In this document: one piece after another, positions 33,947 to 43,539 of the stretch
Layout of the letters: every line of letters starts with the position of its first letter
Numbering within the stretch: the stretch's first letter is position 1
Origin: Sclerurus mexicanus
Lineage: Eukaryota > Chordata > Aves > Passeriformes > Furnariidae
Direction of reading: 5' to 3'
Assembly (NCBI GenBank): GCA_013396755.1
Contig: VWZF01004021.1
Span: 1,394,975 to 1,458,974 of the forward strand
DNA: 64,000 bases
Notes under the pieces: generated by a model
The model's input: only the letters and a program-made list of their open reading frames with translations
Told to the model about the DNA's origin: nothing
The model's database searches: none
Made by a program: the position numbers and the translations under genes

Positions 33947-36900
33947 CTGCGTGGGGAGGGGGGACCGACACGACTCGGTGAGTGCGGGGCCACAGCTGCC
34001 CCCCTCCCCGCCGACGGTGCGGGGATGCGCGCAGGGCGGCGCCGGCTCCCCCCCCGGCCCGGACAGCCCCACGGGGATGCCCGAGGAGGCTCCGCGGCCC
34101 CGAACCGCCTCTCCCCGCAGCCCCCCGGCCCCGCGGGACGGGGTCCCGCTCCGCAGGGTGCCTGAGCGCACATGGGGCTCTGCGCGCATCCCTCTCTGTT
34201 CCGCGGGATGCGCTAGCAGGGTTGCGCACCCAGCTCTCTGCGATGGGTGCCTGCGCGGGTGTCCCCGTCCCCCCGAGCCTCCCGGGCCCCCCAGTCCCCC
34301 CCGCGGCCTCTTTCCCGGAGCCAGGCGGGGGGCGAAGGCACGGCCCTCTCTGATTAGGGCCGGCTCGCCCCGGCTCTGCCGCGTTTCCGAACGCTAATGC
34401 CGTNTGCTTCTGCTTTGCTTTGTCGGCGGTGCTTTGTCGGAGGTGGTTTGTGTCAAGTCCGTCAACTGTTGTACTGACAGGCGTTTAGACTAGAGCCGGG
34501 GCTTTGCAAACTGCTGTAGCCGAAACTGGAGTGCTGCTTTGATTTCAGTCTGAGGCTGGCTAAGCTGGAGTTGCAAGTGTCCCGGTAGACGCTGTAGGGC
34601 GAGCCCGGTGGCCCGTAGGGACAGGCGGGCGAGGACATGGCCGAGTTGAGCGAGGAGCCGCTGATGTTGTTGATGTTGTTGAGGCCGGAGTTGGCCATGC
34701 CCGGCACGGCCGAGTGGCCCATACTGGAGGGCATGTTCATGGAGGGGATGCTGCTGGGCGCCGAGAACATGGACTGCGAGGAGAGGGGGCTCATGGAGTT
34801 GAAGAAGGTGAAGCTCTTGGTGGAGAGCGGCGCCGGGGTGAGGCTTTTGGTGGCCCAGTTGTTGTAGGGGTACCCGGCGTACATGTCGTCGTAGGGCTGC
34901 ATCAGCCCGCTGAACTGCGGCACGTAGCCGTTCTTGCACAGGTCCATCTGCTGGTTCCGCTCCCGCTTTCTCCACTTGGCTCGGCGGTTCTTGNTTAGTA
35001 TGTTTAGGTTGGAAAAAAAAAAAAATCAATCCCCGCATCGCCCTCGGATAGATGCAGCCTCTGTCTTTATATCTAATGAGAATTTACAGCCCTGAGTAGG
35101 GAACAGAGGAGCGGAGCCTTTCCTGGTGTTTGATGCAAATACTTGATCCAATTTTTCTTTTATTAATTTCTTTTCATTTTTATTTTTTTTTCTAGCACTC
35201 GGAAAGCGTTTGAGTCCCTGTGATGGAAGCCGGGCAGCCCAAAAATTCTTTCTAAAGAATCAGCATCCTTCTGCCTGCTGCCTGTGCCCAGCCTGCAAGC
35301 CTCCCTTGTAGCATCCTCCCCACCGCACCCCGAGTTTCTTCCACCGAGCCGGGTCCCTGGGGCTCCCTGCCGGACACCGGGGCCCCGGCGGGGGCCTGGT
35401 GCTGCTCTTGGGGCCTCCCTGCCCGGCGCACAAACGGCGCAACTATTATTAAACACCGGCCTTAAGGATGAAAACTTCGTGGGGGAACGGATGGCAGAGT
35501 CTATTTCAAAAAATAACAATAATAAAAAGAATCTTGTATAAATAGGAAACGAAAGCCAACATGTCCAAAACCTGTAATATACTCCTCGGAAGGTGCTTCC
35601 AGACAGGAATTTCCTGAAAATGAGGGTAATAGTTTTAATTATGGCTCCTAGACATTTTAAAGGAAGGCCCTCATAGCAAATTAAGGTTAGATTTGCAATC
35701 TGCAATCTCAGAACATCAAACCCAAACATCTCCACACAGAGGGAGAACGAAATCATGTTAATTGCAACTCATATTTTAGTTTTATTTGGTCCCTGAAATA
35801 TTCCACCAGTATTAATGCTCGGCCTTTGTTTTGTTTTAAACTCAATTAAGACAATGCTTTCAGACGCATTTCCCTTGTTTCAGATGGGTGTTTACTCTTT
35901 AATGGTTTAAAGCAGAATCTCTGTAATCCGATTTGGTCACTCGAGGTTTAATTGCCAAGGAAAAAAAAAATAAAGAGAAAAGATGGATTTTCTGGGCGGC
36001 GGAGTTTCGCTCCGCGGTTCCCGTTTTCTCCCGTGCTTAGCCCACGGCCCAGGGGTGTTCGACCACGGCCGAAACCGCAGGGGAAATGTCTCCGAAGGGA
36101 GGGGGAAACAAAGGGGTGGTGGAGAAACCCAGACACACCTATAGATCGATAGAGCCCGACTCTCTTCGGCCTGGTCATTCTTTGACACGATCGTTCCCTC
36201 ATAATTCTCTCTAAGAAACTGCCGAGGCTATATATATATGCATATGTGTATATAGACACATACAAATATATATATTTACACGCACATATATATCTCGCCG
36301 TGTGGACCAACATCACCGAGCCTCGAGTTCAGCTAAGAGGTGCGTACATATATATACGAAATATATATATAAAAATATATAGATACCGTATATATGTACA
36401 CATGTACCCCATATATACATATATATTTACACCACATATATATGTATGGTGGCATCGGCTCAGAGGCGTGTAAAAACCAGGCGTCTTCGCCATCCAAGTT
36501 TGTGTCCCCAGCGCGTTTTTGAATTCGCGACCCCTCCTCAGCCCTTGCCCTCCGCTTTGGGCCCCGCAAACCTCCGCTCCGCCCGCGGCCGCGGGAGATG
36601 CGCGGCCGGGAGGGGCCAGCCCCGAGATCCGCACTGGATCTCGCAATGCCGCATCGAGCAGCGGTCTAATGAGACGTGGCCGTCGCGATTTTTGGGAATA
36701 ACCAGAGCAAGGGCAAGTTGCTCGGATGGAGGGTTGCTCCAGCTCCGCACGGGGTTTCGCCCCAGTCTGGGGGCTTCTTCCCTCCCCCAGGCCTCCCCAG
36801 GCCCTTCCCCACCCCGGCCTCTTGCCGTCCCCTGCACCGCTCGGAGCCCGCTTTTCGAGCCGGTCCGCAGCGCTGGGCCGGCCGTCGCGGCCGGCTCCGG

Positions 36901-39900
36901 GCCGCATCTCCCCGCGGCCGCGAGCTGAATTTCTCCTCTCCGGCCTGGATCCCAATTTTGGTGACTCAAGTCCAGCCCGGAGGGGCCGGGCAGTGCTGCA
37001 AACGACCGCAGTTTCCCCGAGCCCCCCAGCTCGCTCCCCGCGGGGCTGGCGCCCCTCTTACCCGCACTCGGGGCTCGGTGAGGTTGGTCCAGACGGCGAT
37101 CTCCTCCCGCATGCTCATGTCGGGGTAGCGGTTCCGCTGGAAGGTGGCCTCCAGCTCCTGCAGCTGCTGGCTGGTGAAGTGGGTCCGCTGCCGCCGCTGC
37201 TTCTTCTTCTTCGCAGGGTCGTCGGCTGCCCCGTCCTCGTTTTTCTGCTCGCCGCTGCGTTCTTTTTCTGCGAGAGGGTCGGGATGGGGATGGTTGGTTG
37301 GTTTGGCGTTCTTTTGTTTTGTTTTGTATTGTTTCGATTTGTTTGTTGTTTTTTTTTTCTACTAGAAGCACTCCCGCCCCGCATCTAGCCCTGCCCGCCT
37401 CAGCAGAGAGACGCGTGGGGGCACCCACTCGTGTCCTGCTGGGCCCTGAACCCACCGAGCGCCCCTCAGCCCATCCAGGCCTTTCCCGGGGCAGCTGGGG
37501 AAGGAGCACGGAGCCCTGCCAGGCCCACGGCACCCAGGGAGGCGACGGGAGGGACCCCCAGAGCGTGTCGAAGCGGCCCGATGGGTGAGCACATTCGTGG
37601 GGAGCGGGGTCCCTGCAGCACGGACCGCTCCGCCTTTCCACGGCACCTTCTCGCTCCCTCCAACCCAAGGCGCGATCTTTGCTCCATTGTCTTTGTTGTG
37701 CTCGGCCGCGACAGGAAACTTTGGAAGGGCAGGGGTGGAAAATCCAGGAGCAATTAATTGCAAAAGGCCCCTCTCCGCTCCCCCACTTTATTCTCTTTTT
37801 ATTATTGGAATTGTATTCTGCCTCGGTTAGGATTTTGGTGTTTATTTTAACACGAGGCTAAGCGAAGCCCTCCGCAAAAATCGTATCGAAAGAAGAAAAG
37901 GAAAAAAAAAACCATCCAAACCCAGGAGGGTTTTCTCGGCCGGGATTTGCGCGGACTGGAAGCAGGAATCGAGCCCCAACCCCACGGCAACGCGGGGACG
38001 GACCCCCGCTCCCCTTTCGTAAGGGGCTGTGGCTCTCCCAGCCCGGGTTTCGGCCTGGTTTGTCCCGGCTCAAGAGCTCGCAGACGGACCGAAGGCCCTG
38101 AACGAAATGTGCTCCCGGGTGAGGAAGGTGCGGCCGGGCGATGCGGGGCCGGGGCTCGGCCACCCCCCGGCCTCGGTCCTGCTGCTGCAGGAGGGAAACT
38201 GCGCCGCGAGTTTGCCCTTTTAGAGGGTTTTTTTCTCCTTTTTTTAAGAGTTTTTTTTAACCCCCTTTTAGATGGTTTTCTCCCGCCGCCGGCGGGCCCA
38301 GGAGGCATTTCTGCAGCCCCGACCTCTGCGAGGTAAGTGGGAGTCTAAAAATAATCGCGGGCTGAATCCAAAGCCCGGGAGGACTCGTCCTTGCAAAGTC
38401 ACCCTTGAATCGCTCCTCACTGGGCACCCTCCGCGGCGAAGGGGGTGAGGGTGCAAGGGAACCCAAACGGCCCGGTGGACCCCCGAAATGGGACGACGGC
38501 TCTAAGGGGGCTGCAGCGCAACCAAGGCCTCTGCAGCACAGCCCCATCGCCCCCGGGCCCCCGGGCCCCAGACCCGCCGAGCCGCACGGCCTGGCGGCGG
38601 CGGGGAAAGAGAAACCAAAGGAACCCCCGCCAAAACAAATCCTCCCTCTTTCGGCTGCGAACAGCTCGGATAAACCGGGCCGAGAGGGAGCGGGGGGCTC
38701 GGTGGGAAGCGGTGGTGGTCTCGATGGGCTCCGGCCACAGCCCCTCGCCCAGCGCCAGCTTTAACCCCTCCGAGTCTTCCCTAAAAATCCGGCCTCCGCT
38801 CAGAACCGTGACACAATTCCAAATCGTAAGGCGAGGCATCTTTAATTGGCTTTTGTACCTTTTTTCCATTAAAAAAAATTATTACAATCTAAATGCATTT
38901 TGCAGCTTCTCCGAGAAGAAAAGCAAGCAGGTTCTCAGCCCTCCTGCAGCACCGAGGGGTCACACACAGGGGTAGGGCAAAATGGAGCAAATCTCCCTCT
39001 CTAATCTCCAATAATCCCCTCTAATCTCAGAGTCCCTTCCAGACGCCGGTCCCTAACTTTGTTTGCGAATCAGGCTGGGAGGCACAACCCAAACCCTCTT
39101 TATCACCGGGTGCCACTTCGGGCCCGACTCTTGCCACAGCCACTCTCTAGGTTATGGGACATGCTAAAACTCCATAGAGCAAAAACAGCTGTTAAAAAAA
39201 TTAAAATTGTATAAAACATAAACTCCCTCTGAAAAGCCCTTGCTGGAGGAGGAGTATCATCATGCTCCTTTCTAAAACTTTTGTTCCCTTCTTCTACCTT
39301 TCCCTTGTCATTCTAGAAATGTTGTTATTTTAATTAAATACAATCTGGGAGACCACAGCGTTCCCTGAAGCCCTCGCACACGGTGGTCAGGGCGCGGGGG
39401 CCCTTCCCTTTCCTGCGGTGCTCCTTTCCCACAGGGAAGGCGCGCAGTCTCCGCGGAAACCTCTCCGCGGCCGCGCACAAAATCTCCGCGGCGACCCGTG
39501 CTGCCTGCCTTGGCCCCACGCTGCCCCTCCTGCTCTGCCGGCCTTTTCTTTCTTTTTAATTTTTTTTTCTCTGACAGAGGGATCTTTTTCCATCTCTGCA
39601 CCACCAGAGCTGGAAAATAAACCCGGGCAAAAGCTGACATTATTTCAGAAACATCCGGCAAAACCGCACTCCTCGAAGAGCCCCCCTTCCTCTCGACCCC
39701 ATCAATTAATAACTGTGTTTTTTAATTAAAAAAAAAAGGAAAGAAAAAAAACAAGGACCAACTCCTGGGATGGGGCTGGGGAGCCATGTGTGCCCTCCCG
39801 GCGGGCTGTCAGCGCCGGGCACCGCGGGAGCGGCAGCTCCAGGAGGGCCCCTGCCCCCGGCCCCGGCTCCCGGGGCTCGCTGGGGATGGATTCTCCGGGA

Positions 39901-40229
39901 TCACCGGCAGCTCCTGCTCCCCCTTGTCCCTCCATCGCCTCTGGATGCCCGGGGGGTGCGGGCACAGCACCCGCGGCAGCCCCGCGGAGGGAAGGTGCGG
40001 TGGGGAGGGGGAGGCAGCGCGGGGGGAGAGGACCGGGGCCGCGGGGGGCGCGGGGGGGAGGGTTACCTGGCACCTCCGTGTCGGAGGATTCACTGGCTGA
40101 GTTGTCGATCGGGTCTCTGGGTTCCGCGGATCTTTGCAAATGGAAGCTGGAAGCCATGTCATGGGAGGGTTGGGGTCTCAAGCTCTCGGGCAGTCTCTCC
40201 AAATTCATTCCACCTTTAAAGGAATCCAT
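33407..40229 (-). CDS. PITX1: PITX1, paired-like homeodomain transcription factor (3 coding exons)
   Basis: Nuclear DNA-binding transcription factor of the bicoid-related PITX family. In vertebrates it specifies hindlimb identity and acts in pituitary and first-arch development (family knowledge). Coding parts are 40067-40229, 37062-37267 and 33407-33946, 909 nt in all, giving 302 residues plus TGA; human PITX1 is 314. All four splice sites are GT/AG and the phases agree. The homeodomain is residues 78-137, with WFKNR at 125-129 and Lys at homeodomain position 50 (residue 127), the bicoid-class specificity residue. The OAR motif is near residues 267-281. PITX1 rather than PITX2 is indicated by Met107 and Pro120 in the homeodomain and by the C-terminus LNACQYNS. 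The ATG at 40227-40229 has a strong context (GCC before, G after) and starts MDSFKGGMNLERLPE, as in the family. The frame stays open upstream across an N at 40242, so the start rests on homology. Confidence 0.97.
33540..34403. promoter_or_regulatory. CpG island over PITX1 exon 3 and the adjacent intron
   Basis: High GC with many CpGs across the exon and the first 450 bases of intron 2. Intragenic CpG islands are common at developmental homeobox genes. Confidence 0.6.
34405..34993 (-). repeat. N-bounded duplicate of PITX1 exon 3 and proximal 3'UTR (probable false duplication)
   Basis: This 589-bp segment repeats 33350-33938 at a constant offset of 1055. The translated frames are identical and I saw no mismatch by eye. 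Single Ns at 34404 and 34994 flank it. It carries the stop codon and nearly all of exon 3 but stops 8 bases short of the splice acceptor, so it cannot be spliced as it stands. An assembly artefact is far likelier than a real exon duplication. Confidence 0.93.
36225..36445. repeat. TA/CA-rich microsatellite in PITX1 intron 2
   Basis: Successive TATATATA runs are joined by CATATG, ACATAC and ACACGC words. The frames covering it are Tyr/Ile-rich simple-repeat translations. Confidence 0.9.
36490..37270. promoter_or_regulatory. CpG island at PITX1 exon 2
   Basis: CpG-dense DNA spanning exon 2 and about 570 bases of intron 2, with repeated GCGGCCGCG-type words. Confidence 0.6.
37062..37267 (-). 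CDS. PITX1: PITX1 coding exon 2 (most of the homeodomain)
   Basis: 206 nt encoding residues 55-123. A variable linker is followed by a basic run (KKKKQRRQR, residues 74-82) and helices 1 and 2 of the homeodomain. The acceptor on the minus strand is CTCTCGCAG|AA and the donor is GTGCGG|GTAAGAG. The exon ends in phase 0 just before the recognition helix, the conserved intron position in this family. The linker (about residues 58-72) is shorter than in human PITX1, accounting for part of the 12-residue length difference. Confidence 0.96.
37309..37362. repeat. (TTTTG)n-like low-complexity run
   Basis: Imperfect TTTTG units ending in a T run, in intron 1 about 40 bases beyond the exon 2 acceptor. 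Confidence 0.8.
39000..39030 (+). promoter_or_regulatory. Three TAATCY motifs at 10-bp spacing in PITX1 intron 1
   Basis: TAATCT at 39002-39007, TAATCC at 39012-39017 and TAATCT at 39022-39027. TAATCC/T is the recognition core of Lys50 bicoid-class homeodomains such as PITX and OTX (established). The sites recur at one helical turn, so autoregulation or OTX input is possible. Unproven. Confidence 0.35.
40067..40229 (-). CDS. PITX1: PITX1 coding exon 1
   Basis: Encodes residues 1-54 plus the first base of codon 55. The segment is Ser/Glu-rich (NSASESSDTEVPE across the junction), which is typical of PITX N-termini. The donor on the minus strand reads CCAG|GTAACC (donor GT at 40065-40066). The N at 40242 lies 13 bases upstream of the ATG, so the 5'UTR next to the start is an assembly join. 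Confidence 0.95.
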
Positions 40230-41107
40230 GGCAGGGGCGCCNATGGAAAGGTGGAAAATCCTCTCGGGATTTTCCCCGCCCGCCCGCACAACCCCTGCCA
40301 GTCCGCCCCCCTCCGTGGTGCCCTGCCAGCCGGCAGCGCGCAGGTTGCGCCCCCGCGCAGCGCGACACCTCCACGGGTGTCCCCGCACCCCTCCCGGCTG
40401 TGCCTCACGGCCCGCGCAACCTCCGCACCCTGCAGTGGACGCGCACCCAGCGCACCCCTCAGCATCTCTGCGTGGGGCTGAGCGACCCCACCGCGTGTTT
40501 CAGTCCCGCGGGGAACACGTTCCTGGCGCGGGGCTGTGGGCTGCGTCTGAGCTGGTTTTAACCTTTCTCAACGTTTTATTTCAGGCTGAGGGAGTTATAA
40601 TAATGCGGCTCGGGCCCTGCCCGGCGGCCCGGGGAGCGCAGCCCGGGGAGCAGCGGCAGCGCCATCGCTCCCATCACATCATCTTTCAGCACAAGATTAA
40701 AAACAAATAATTTTCCTGCCGCAGCCGAACTTGCGGTGACCCTCGGGAAGGGTGTCTGCGGCTCTGCCAGCCCAGGGGCCGAAGCAGCCGGCGGGGAAGG
40801 GCGGGAGACCCTCCCCTTGAGACCCCCACACCGGTGTGCCCTGTCCCGGTGCAGGGGCATGTGGAACGGGGCCAGTCCCCGGTGTTGCCGGCGCAGGCCG
40901 GGATACGGCCTTGAGTCTTCCTGGAGAACACCTCGGTGTTTGGCGAAGTGGAAAACCCACGGGGGAAGGAAGGTGGAAACAGGGGGTACCCACAGGGTGG
41001 TCGCTGTACCGGGGCAGGGAGTGAGGGGAAACGGGGGAAGGACCCTGGCTGTGACTGCCTGGGGAAAGGACCCTCTCTCCTCTCTACTTTCTTAGCTCAC
41101 TTTAACT
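40230..41107 (-). promoter_or_regulatory. PITX1: PITX1 5' flank / probable promoter region, CpG-rich
   Basis: This is the sequence immediately upstream of the PITX1 ATG. The first 450 bases are very GC- and CpG-rich, with two GC boxes in minus orientation (plus CCGCCC at 40276-40281 and 40303-40308). I see no convincing TATA box near the ATG, so a dispersed CpG-island start is likely. The start site cannot be placed from sequence alone, and an N interrupts the 5'UTR at 40242. Confidence 0.55.
40602..41107. repeat. First copy of a 506-bp duplicated segment
   Basis: Repeated at 41329-41834 with a constant offset of 727. The only difference I found is C at 40734 versus A at 41461. The copy ends at a single N (41108). 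Probably the end of one contig that overlaps the start of another. Confidence 0.9.
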
Positions 41108-41108
41108 N

Positions 41109-41327
41109 AGGGTGTCGGAAGCAATCTGGGCAGTGCCTGGAAGGCGGTTGTCTGCTGGGGAGAGGCACGGCGCTCCGGCCGCATAGGCAGGGAAGTGGTA
41201 AAGATCCCTTATAGAGAAACGCGAGTTGCGAGTTGGACAGTTTAAAGCTAAAGAGATTAAAGTGACCTGCCCTAGAACAAATGCCTGTAGTTAAACGGGG
41301 CTCCTCCCCCTGAAGGTTAAAACCTCC
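41109..41327. other. 219-bp island contig between two single Ns
   Basis: Unique sequence bounded by N at 41108 and N at 41328, wedged between the two copies of the 506-bp duplicate. Its order and orientation relative to PITX1 are uncertain. Confidence 0.8.
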
Positions 41328-41328
41328 N

Positions 41329-41834
41329 AATGCGGCTCGGGCCCTGCCCGGCGGCCCGGGGAGCGCAGCCCGGGGAGCAGCGGCAGCGCCATCGCTCCCA
41401 TCACATCATCTTTCAGCACAAGATTAAAAACAAATAATTTTCCTGCCGCAGCCGAACTTGAGGTGACCCTCGGGAAGGGTGTCTGCGGCTCTGCCAGCCC
41501 AGGGGCCGAAGCAGCCGGCGGGGAAGGGCGGGAGACCCTCCCCTTGAGACCCCCACACCGGTGTGCCCTGTCCCGGTGCAGGGGCATGTGGAACGGGGCC
41601 AGTCCCCGGTGTTGCCGGCGCAGGCCGGGATACGGCCTTGAGTCTTCCTGGAGAACACCTCGGTGTTTGGCGAAGTGGAAAACCCACGGGGGAAGGAAGG
41701 TGGAAACAGGGGGTACCCACAGGGTGGTCGCTGTACCGGGGCAGGGAGTGAGGGGAAACGGGGGAAGGACCCTGGCTGTGACTGCCTGGGGAAAGGACCC
41801 TCTCTCCTCTCTACTTTCTTAGCTCACTTTAACT
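41329..41834. repeat. Second copy of the 506-bp duplicated segment
   Basis: Begins immediately after a single N at 41328 and matches 40602-41107 until the sequence becomes unique at 41835. A 219-base island bounded by Ns (41109-41327) lies between the copies. This pattern suggests an unmerged contig overlap or two haplotypes, not a tandem duplication. Confidence 0.9.
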
Positions 41835-42585
41835 GATCTATCCTGACACTCTATTTTGCTTTCAAATCAAGTAAAGATGTGGGAGAGAACTTTTGAACCG
41901 GTTTATGGAAAAGTGGAGGGAAGCACTGTTCCAGCCGCGCAGGCTTTTTCCGACCCCTCTGGGGTGATGGAGCCGGGACCGCCCCGGCAGTGCCCCCGCA
42001 GGGCCCGGGGACTCCAGGAAGGGGGGAGCCCAAAACTCCCAACCCCTTCACCTCTGGCCTTTTGCAGTTCAAGGGGTGTACAGGTGGGTGCTGTCAGGGT
42101 CAGCTCTCCTGAGTTTTCTCGTATGTTTTGTTTTGTTTTGTTTCGTTTTGTTGTTGTGTTTGGGGTTTTTTTTGTTAGTGACATCTTGATGTCCCGCCTG
42201 CCCGCCGCTCCCGGTTGAACTTCGCTCAGGAGTCTGCAAACGACTGGGAATTTCGAGCACCCGAGATGAACCAGACAACCTCGTGGCTGCTAAAGATGGA
42301 CGTGGTTTAAAATGCAAATATTTACCAGGGTCCATGGGCCTTGAGGGGCTCAGCTGATGCAGAAGCCCATGGCACGGGAAGGATGGAGACCTCCTCCCGG
42401 CTTAGAAGCAAGACGTGGGGACGGCCTTTCTCCCGAGGGGGGGGGGGGCTGAAGAGATTGCAAACGTGCACCATATCTGAGACCCTCCACAGTCCTTTTT
42501 CCCCTTTATTTCCTTGGGCAGCAGCCCCAAGGCCGGTCTGCGGGGGCTCCCCCGCCCTCCGAGTGAGCGGGACGGAGCCGTGCTG

Positions 42586-42655
42586 AAGGGAGGCAGTGGG
42601 ACTCGATGATCTCGAGGGTCTTTTCCAACCTGGATGTTTCTATGATTCCATGAGG
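42586..42655 (+). mobile_element. CR1 LINE 3' terminal fragment
   Basis: GGCAGTGGGACTCGATGATCTC, then AGGGTCTTTTCCAACCTGGATG, then TTCTATGATTCCATGA: the diagnostic CR1 3' end with its short terminal ATTCTATG repeats. Confidence 0.9.
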
Positions 42656-43127
42656 TGGCCGACAGCCCGGCTCCGCTCCGGCTATTTCAAACCCACCGCT
42701 CACAGCAGCCTCCGAAGCGCAGGCGGCATTTTTCGTTCTTCCTAATGCATTTTTTTTAAATGCGCCTAATTTACAGTTTTTGTTCTGCTCTGTAAGATCT
42801 ATGTTTTAAAAATTCGTTCTAGGTTCAATTCCTACCGGCCGGGCGCGAGCAAAAGCTCAGCCCGGGCACTGAAGAGATTCCGCTGCGGTGACGGCCGCGG
42901 TGATGCCGGGTCCGGATGCCTCCCAGGGCTCCTCCTGGGGTGTCCGCGGAGCAGATGATGCCTTAATATCCCCCGATACCGGCTTTAAATAGAGAGTAAC
43001 AGGCTGGCACTGCCGCTCCCGGCCCTCAGGAGCCGGAGCAGTGCTCGGTTCCTCCCTGACCGCCCCCACGAATGTCCGTGGTGGGGGACAGGCATTTACC
43101 GCACACCTGCGCATGGGTCTGCAGTGG

Positions 43128-43192
43128 GAGGATATATCTATATCTTATATATATAATCTGTAACATATATATCTAATCTATATCATATATCA
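43128..43192. repeat. TATATC/TA-rich microsatellite
   Basis: Repeated ATATCTATATC and TATATATA words. Confidence 0.85.
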
Positions 43193-43432
43193 GTCTTCTG
43201 TGTGTCTCTGATATTCTTTTGTGGATTTAAGGGCATCCTCTCTCTCCGAGTCGCATAGAGCAAATCCGCCCGATTATTCTCCTTGCTGGTCGTGACACAT
43301 ATGTCGTGACAACAAAGCGCATCCGCAGGGCAGTCCCCTCCAGATCTGCGCTTTGCCCTCTCTCCTCCCAGCCAAGCCCGCTAGGCTTCAGGATGGCAAA
43401 CCTTTACTCTGGCAAACCCTTCCACCAGGCGC

Positions 43433-43482
43433 TACGTCACGAGTCCATTCGTGTGACGTCATTCGTTGCCTCCTTGACGTCA
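43433..43482 (+). promoter_or_regulatory. Cluster of three CRE (TGACGTCA-type) sites
   Basis: TACGTCA at 43433-43439, then perfect palindromes TGACGTCA at 43454-43461 and 43475-43482. The ACGTCA cores start 22 and 21 bases apart, about two helical turns. TGACGTCA is the CREB/ATF consensus (established). The cluster lies about 3.2 kb upstream of the PITX1 ATG, at the edge of a CpG-rich block. Confidence 0.55.
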
Positions 43483-43539
43483 CACCTCACCTTTCAGCCA
43501 GGCCACGACCCAAGGCAAGCCTTGATGGCCCACTCGGAG

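Larger units (their letters stand above)
33947..37061 (-). other. PITX1: PITX1 intron 2 (contains an assembly duplication)
   Basis: Nominally 3.1 kb, bounded by GTAAGAG and CCCCACGCAG. The interval 34404-34994 inside it is an N-bounded second copy of exon 3 and is probably not real intron. The rest holds CpG-rich sequence beside both exons, a TA-rich microsatellite at 36,225-36,445, and an AT-rich TAAT-containing block at 35,500-35,945. Confidence 0.85.
37268..40066 (-). other. PITX1: PITX1 intron 1
   Basis: 2.8 kb intron bounded by GTAACC and CTCTCGCAG. It contains a CpG-dense stretch (about 37,920-38,800), a TTTTG-type low-complexity run at about 37,309-37,362, and three TAATCY motifs at 39002, 39012 and 39022. 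I see no additional coding exon in it. Confidence 0.9.
41835..43430. other. PITX1 upstream flank, no gene supported
   Basis: Mixed GC-rich and simple-repeat DNA, including a TTTTG run at 42,127-42,165, a G homopolymer near 42,438, and TA-rich sequence at 43,128-43,192. No exon recognised. Confidence 0.5.

Noticed and set aside
33435..34229. 264-codon minus-strand frame over PITX1 exon 3
   Set aside because: A +1-type shadow of the true PITX1 frame; the Gln/Arg/His-rich product has no support.
34462..34947. Second PITX1 C-terminal coding copy as a real paralogue or alternative exon
   Set aside because: Identical to exon 3 by eye, bounded by single Ns and lacking a splice acceptor, so an assembly artefact is the simpler explanation.
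36538..37668. 376-codon minus-strand open frame overlapping PITX1 exon 2
   Set aside because: It is out of frame with the homeodomain and lies in a CpG island, where stop codons are rare.
33407..40229. Assignment as PITX2 or PITX3
   Set aside because: Met107 and Pro120 in the homeodomain and the LNACQYNS terminus fit PITX1; PITX2 has Thr and Ala at those homeodomain sites and a different C-terminus.
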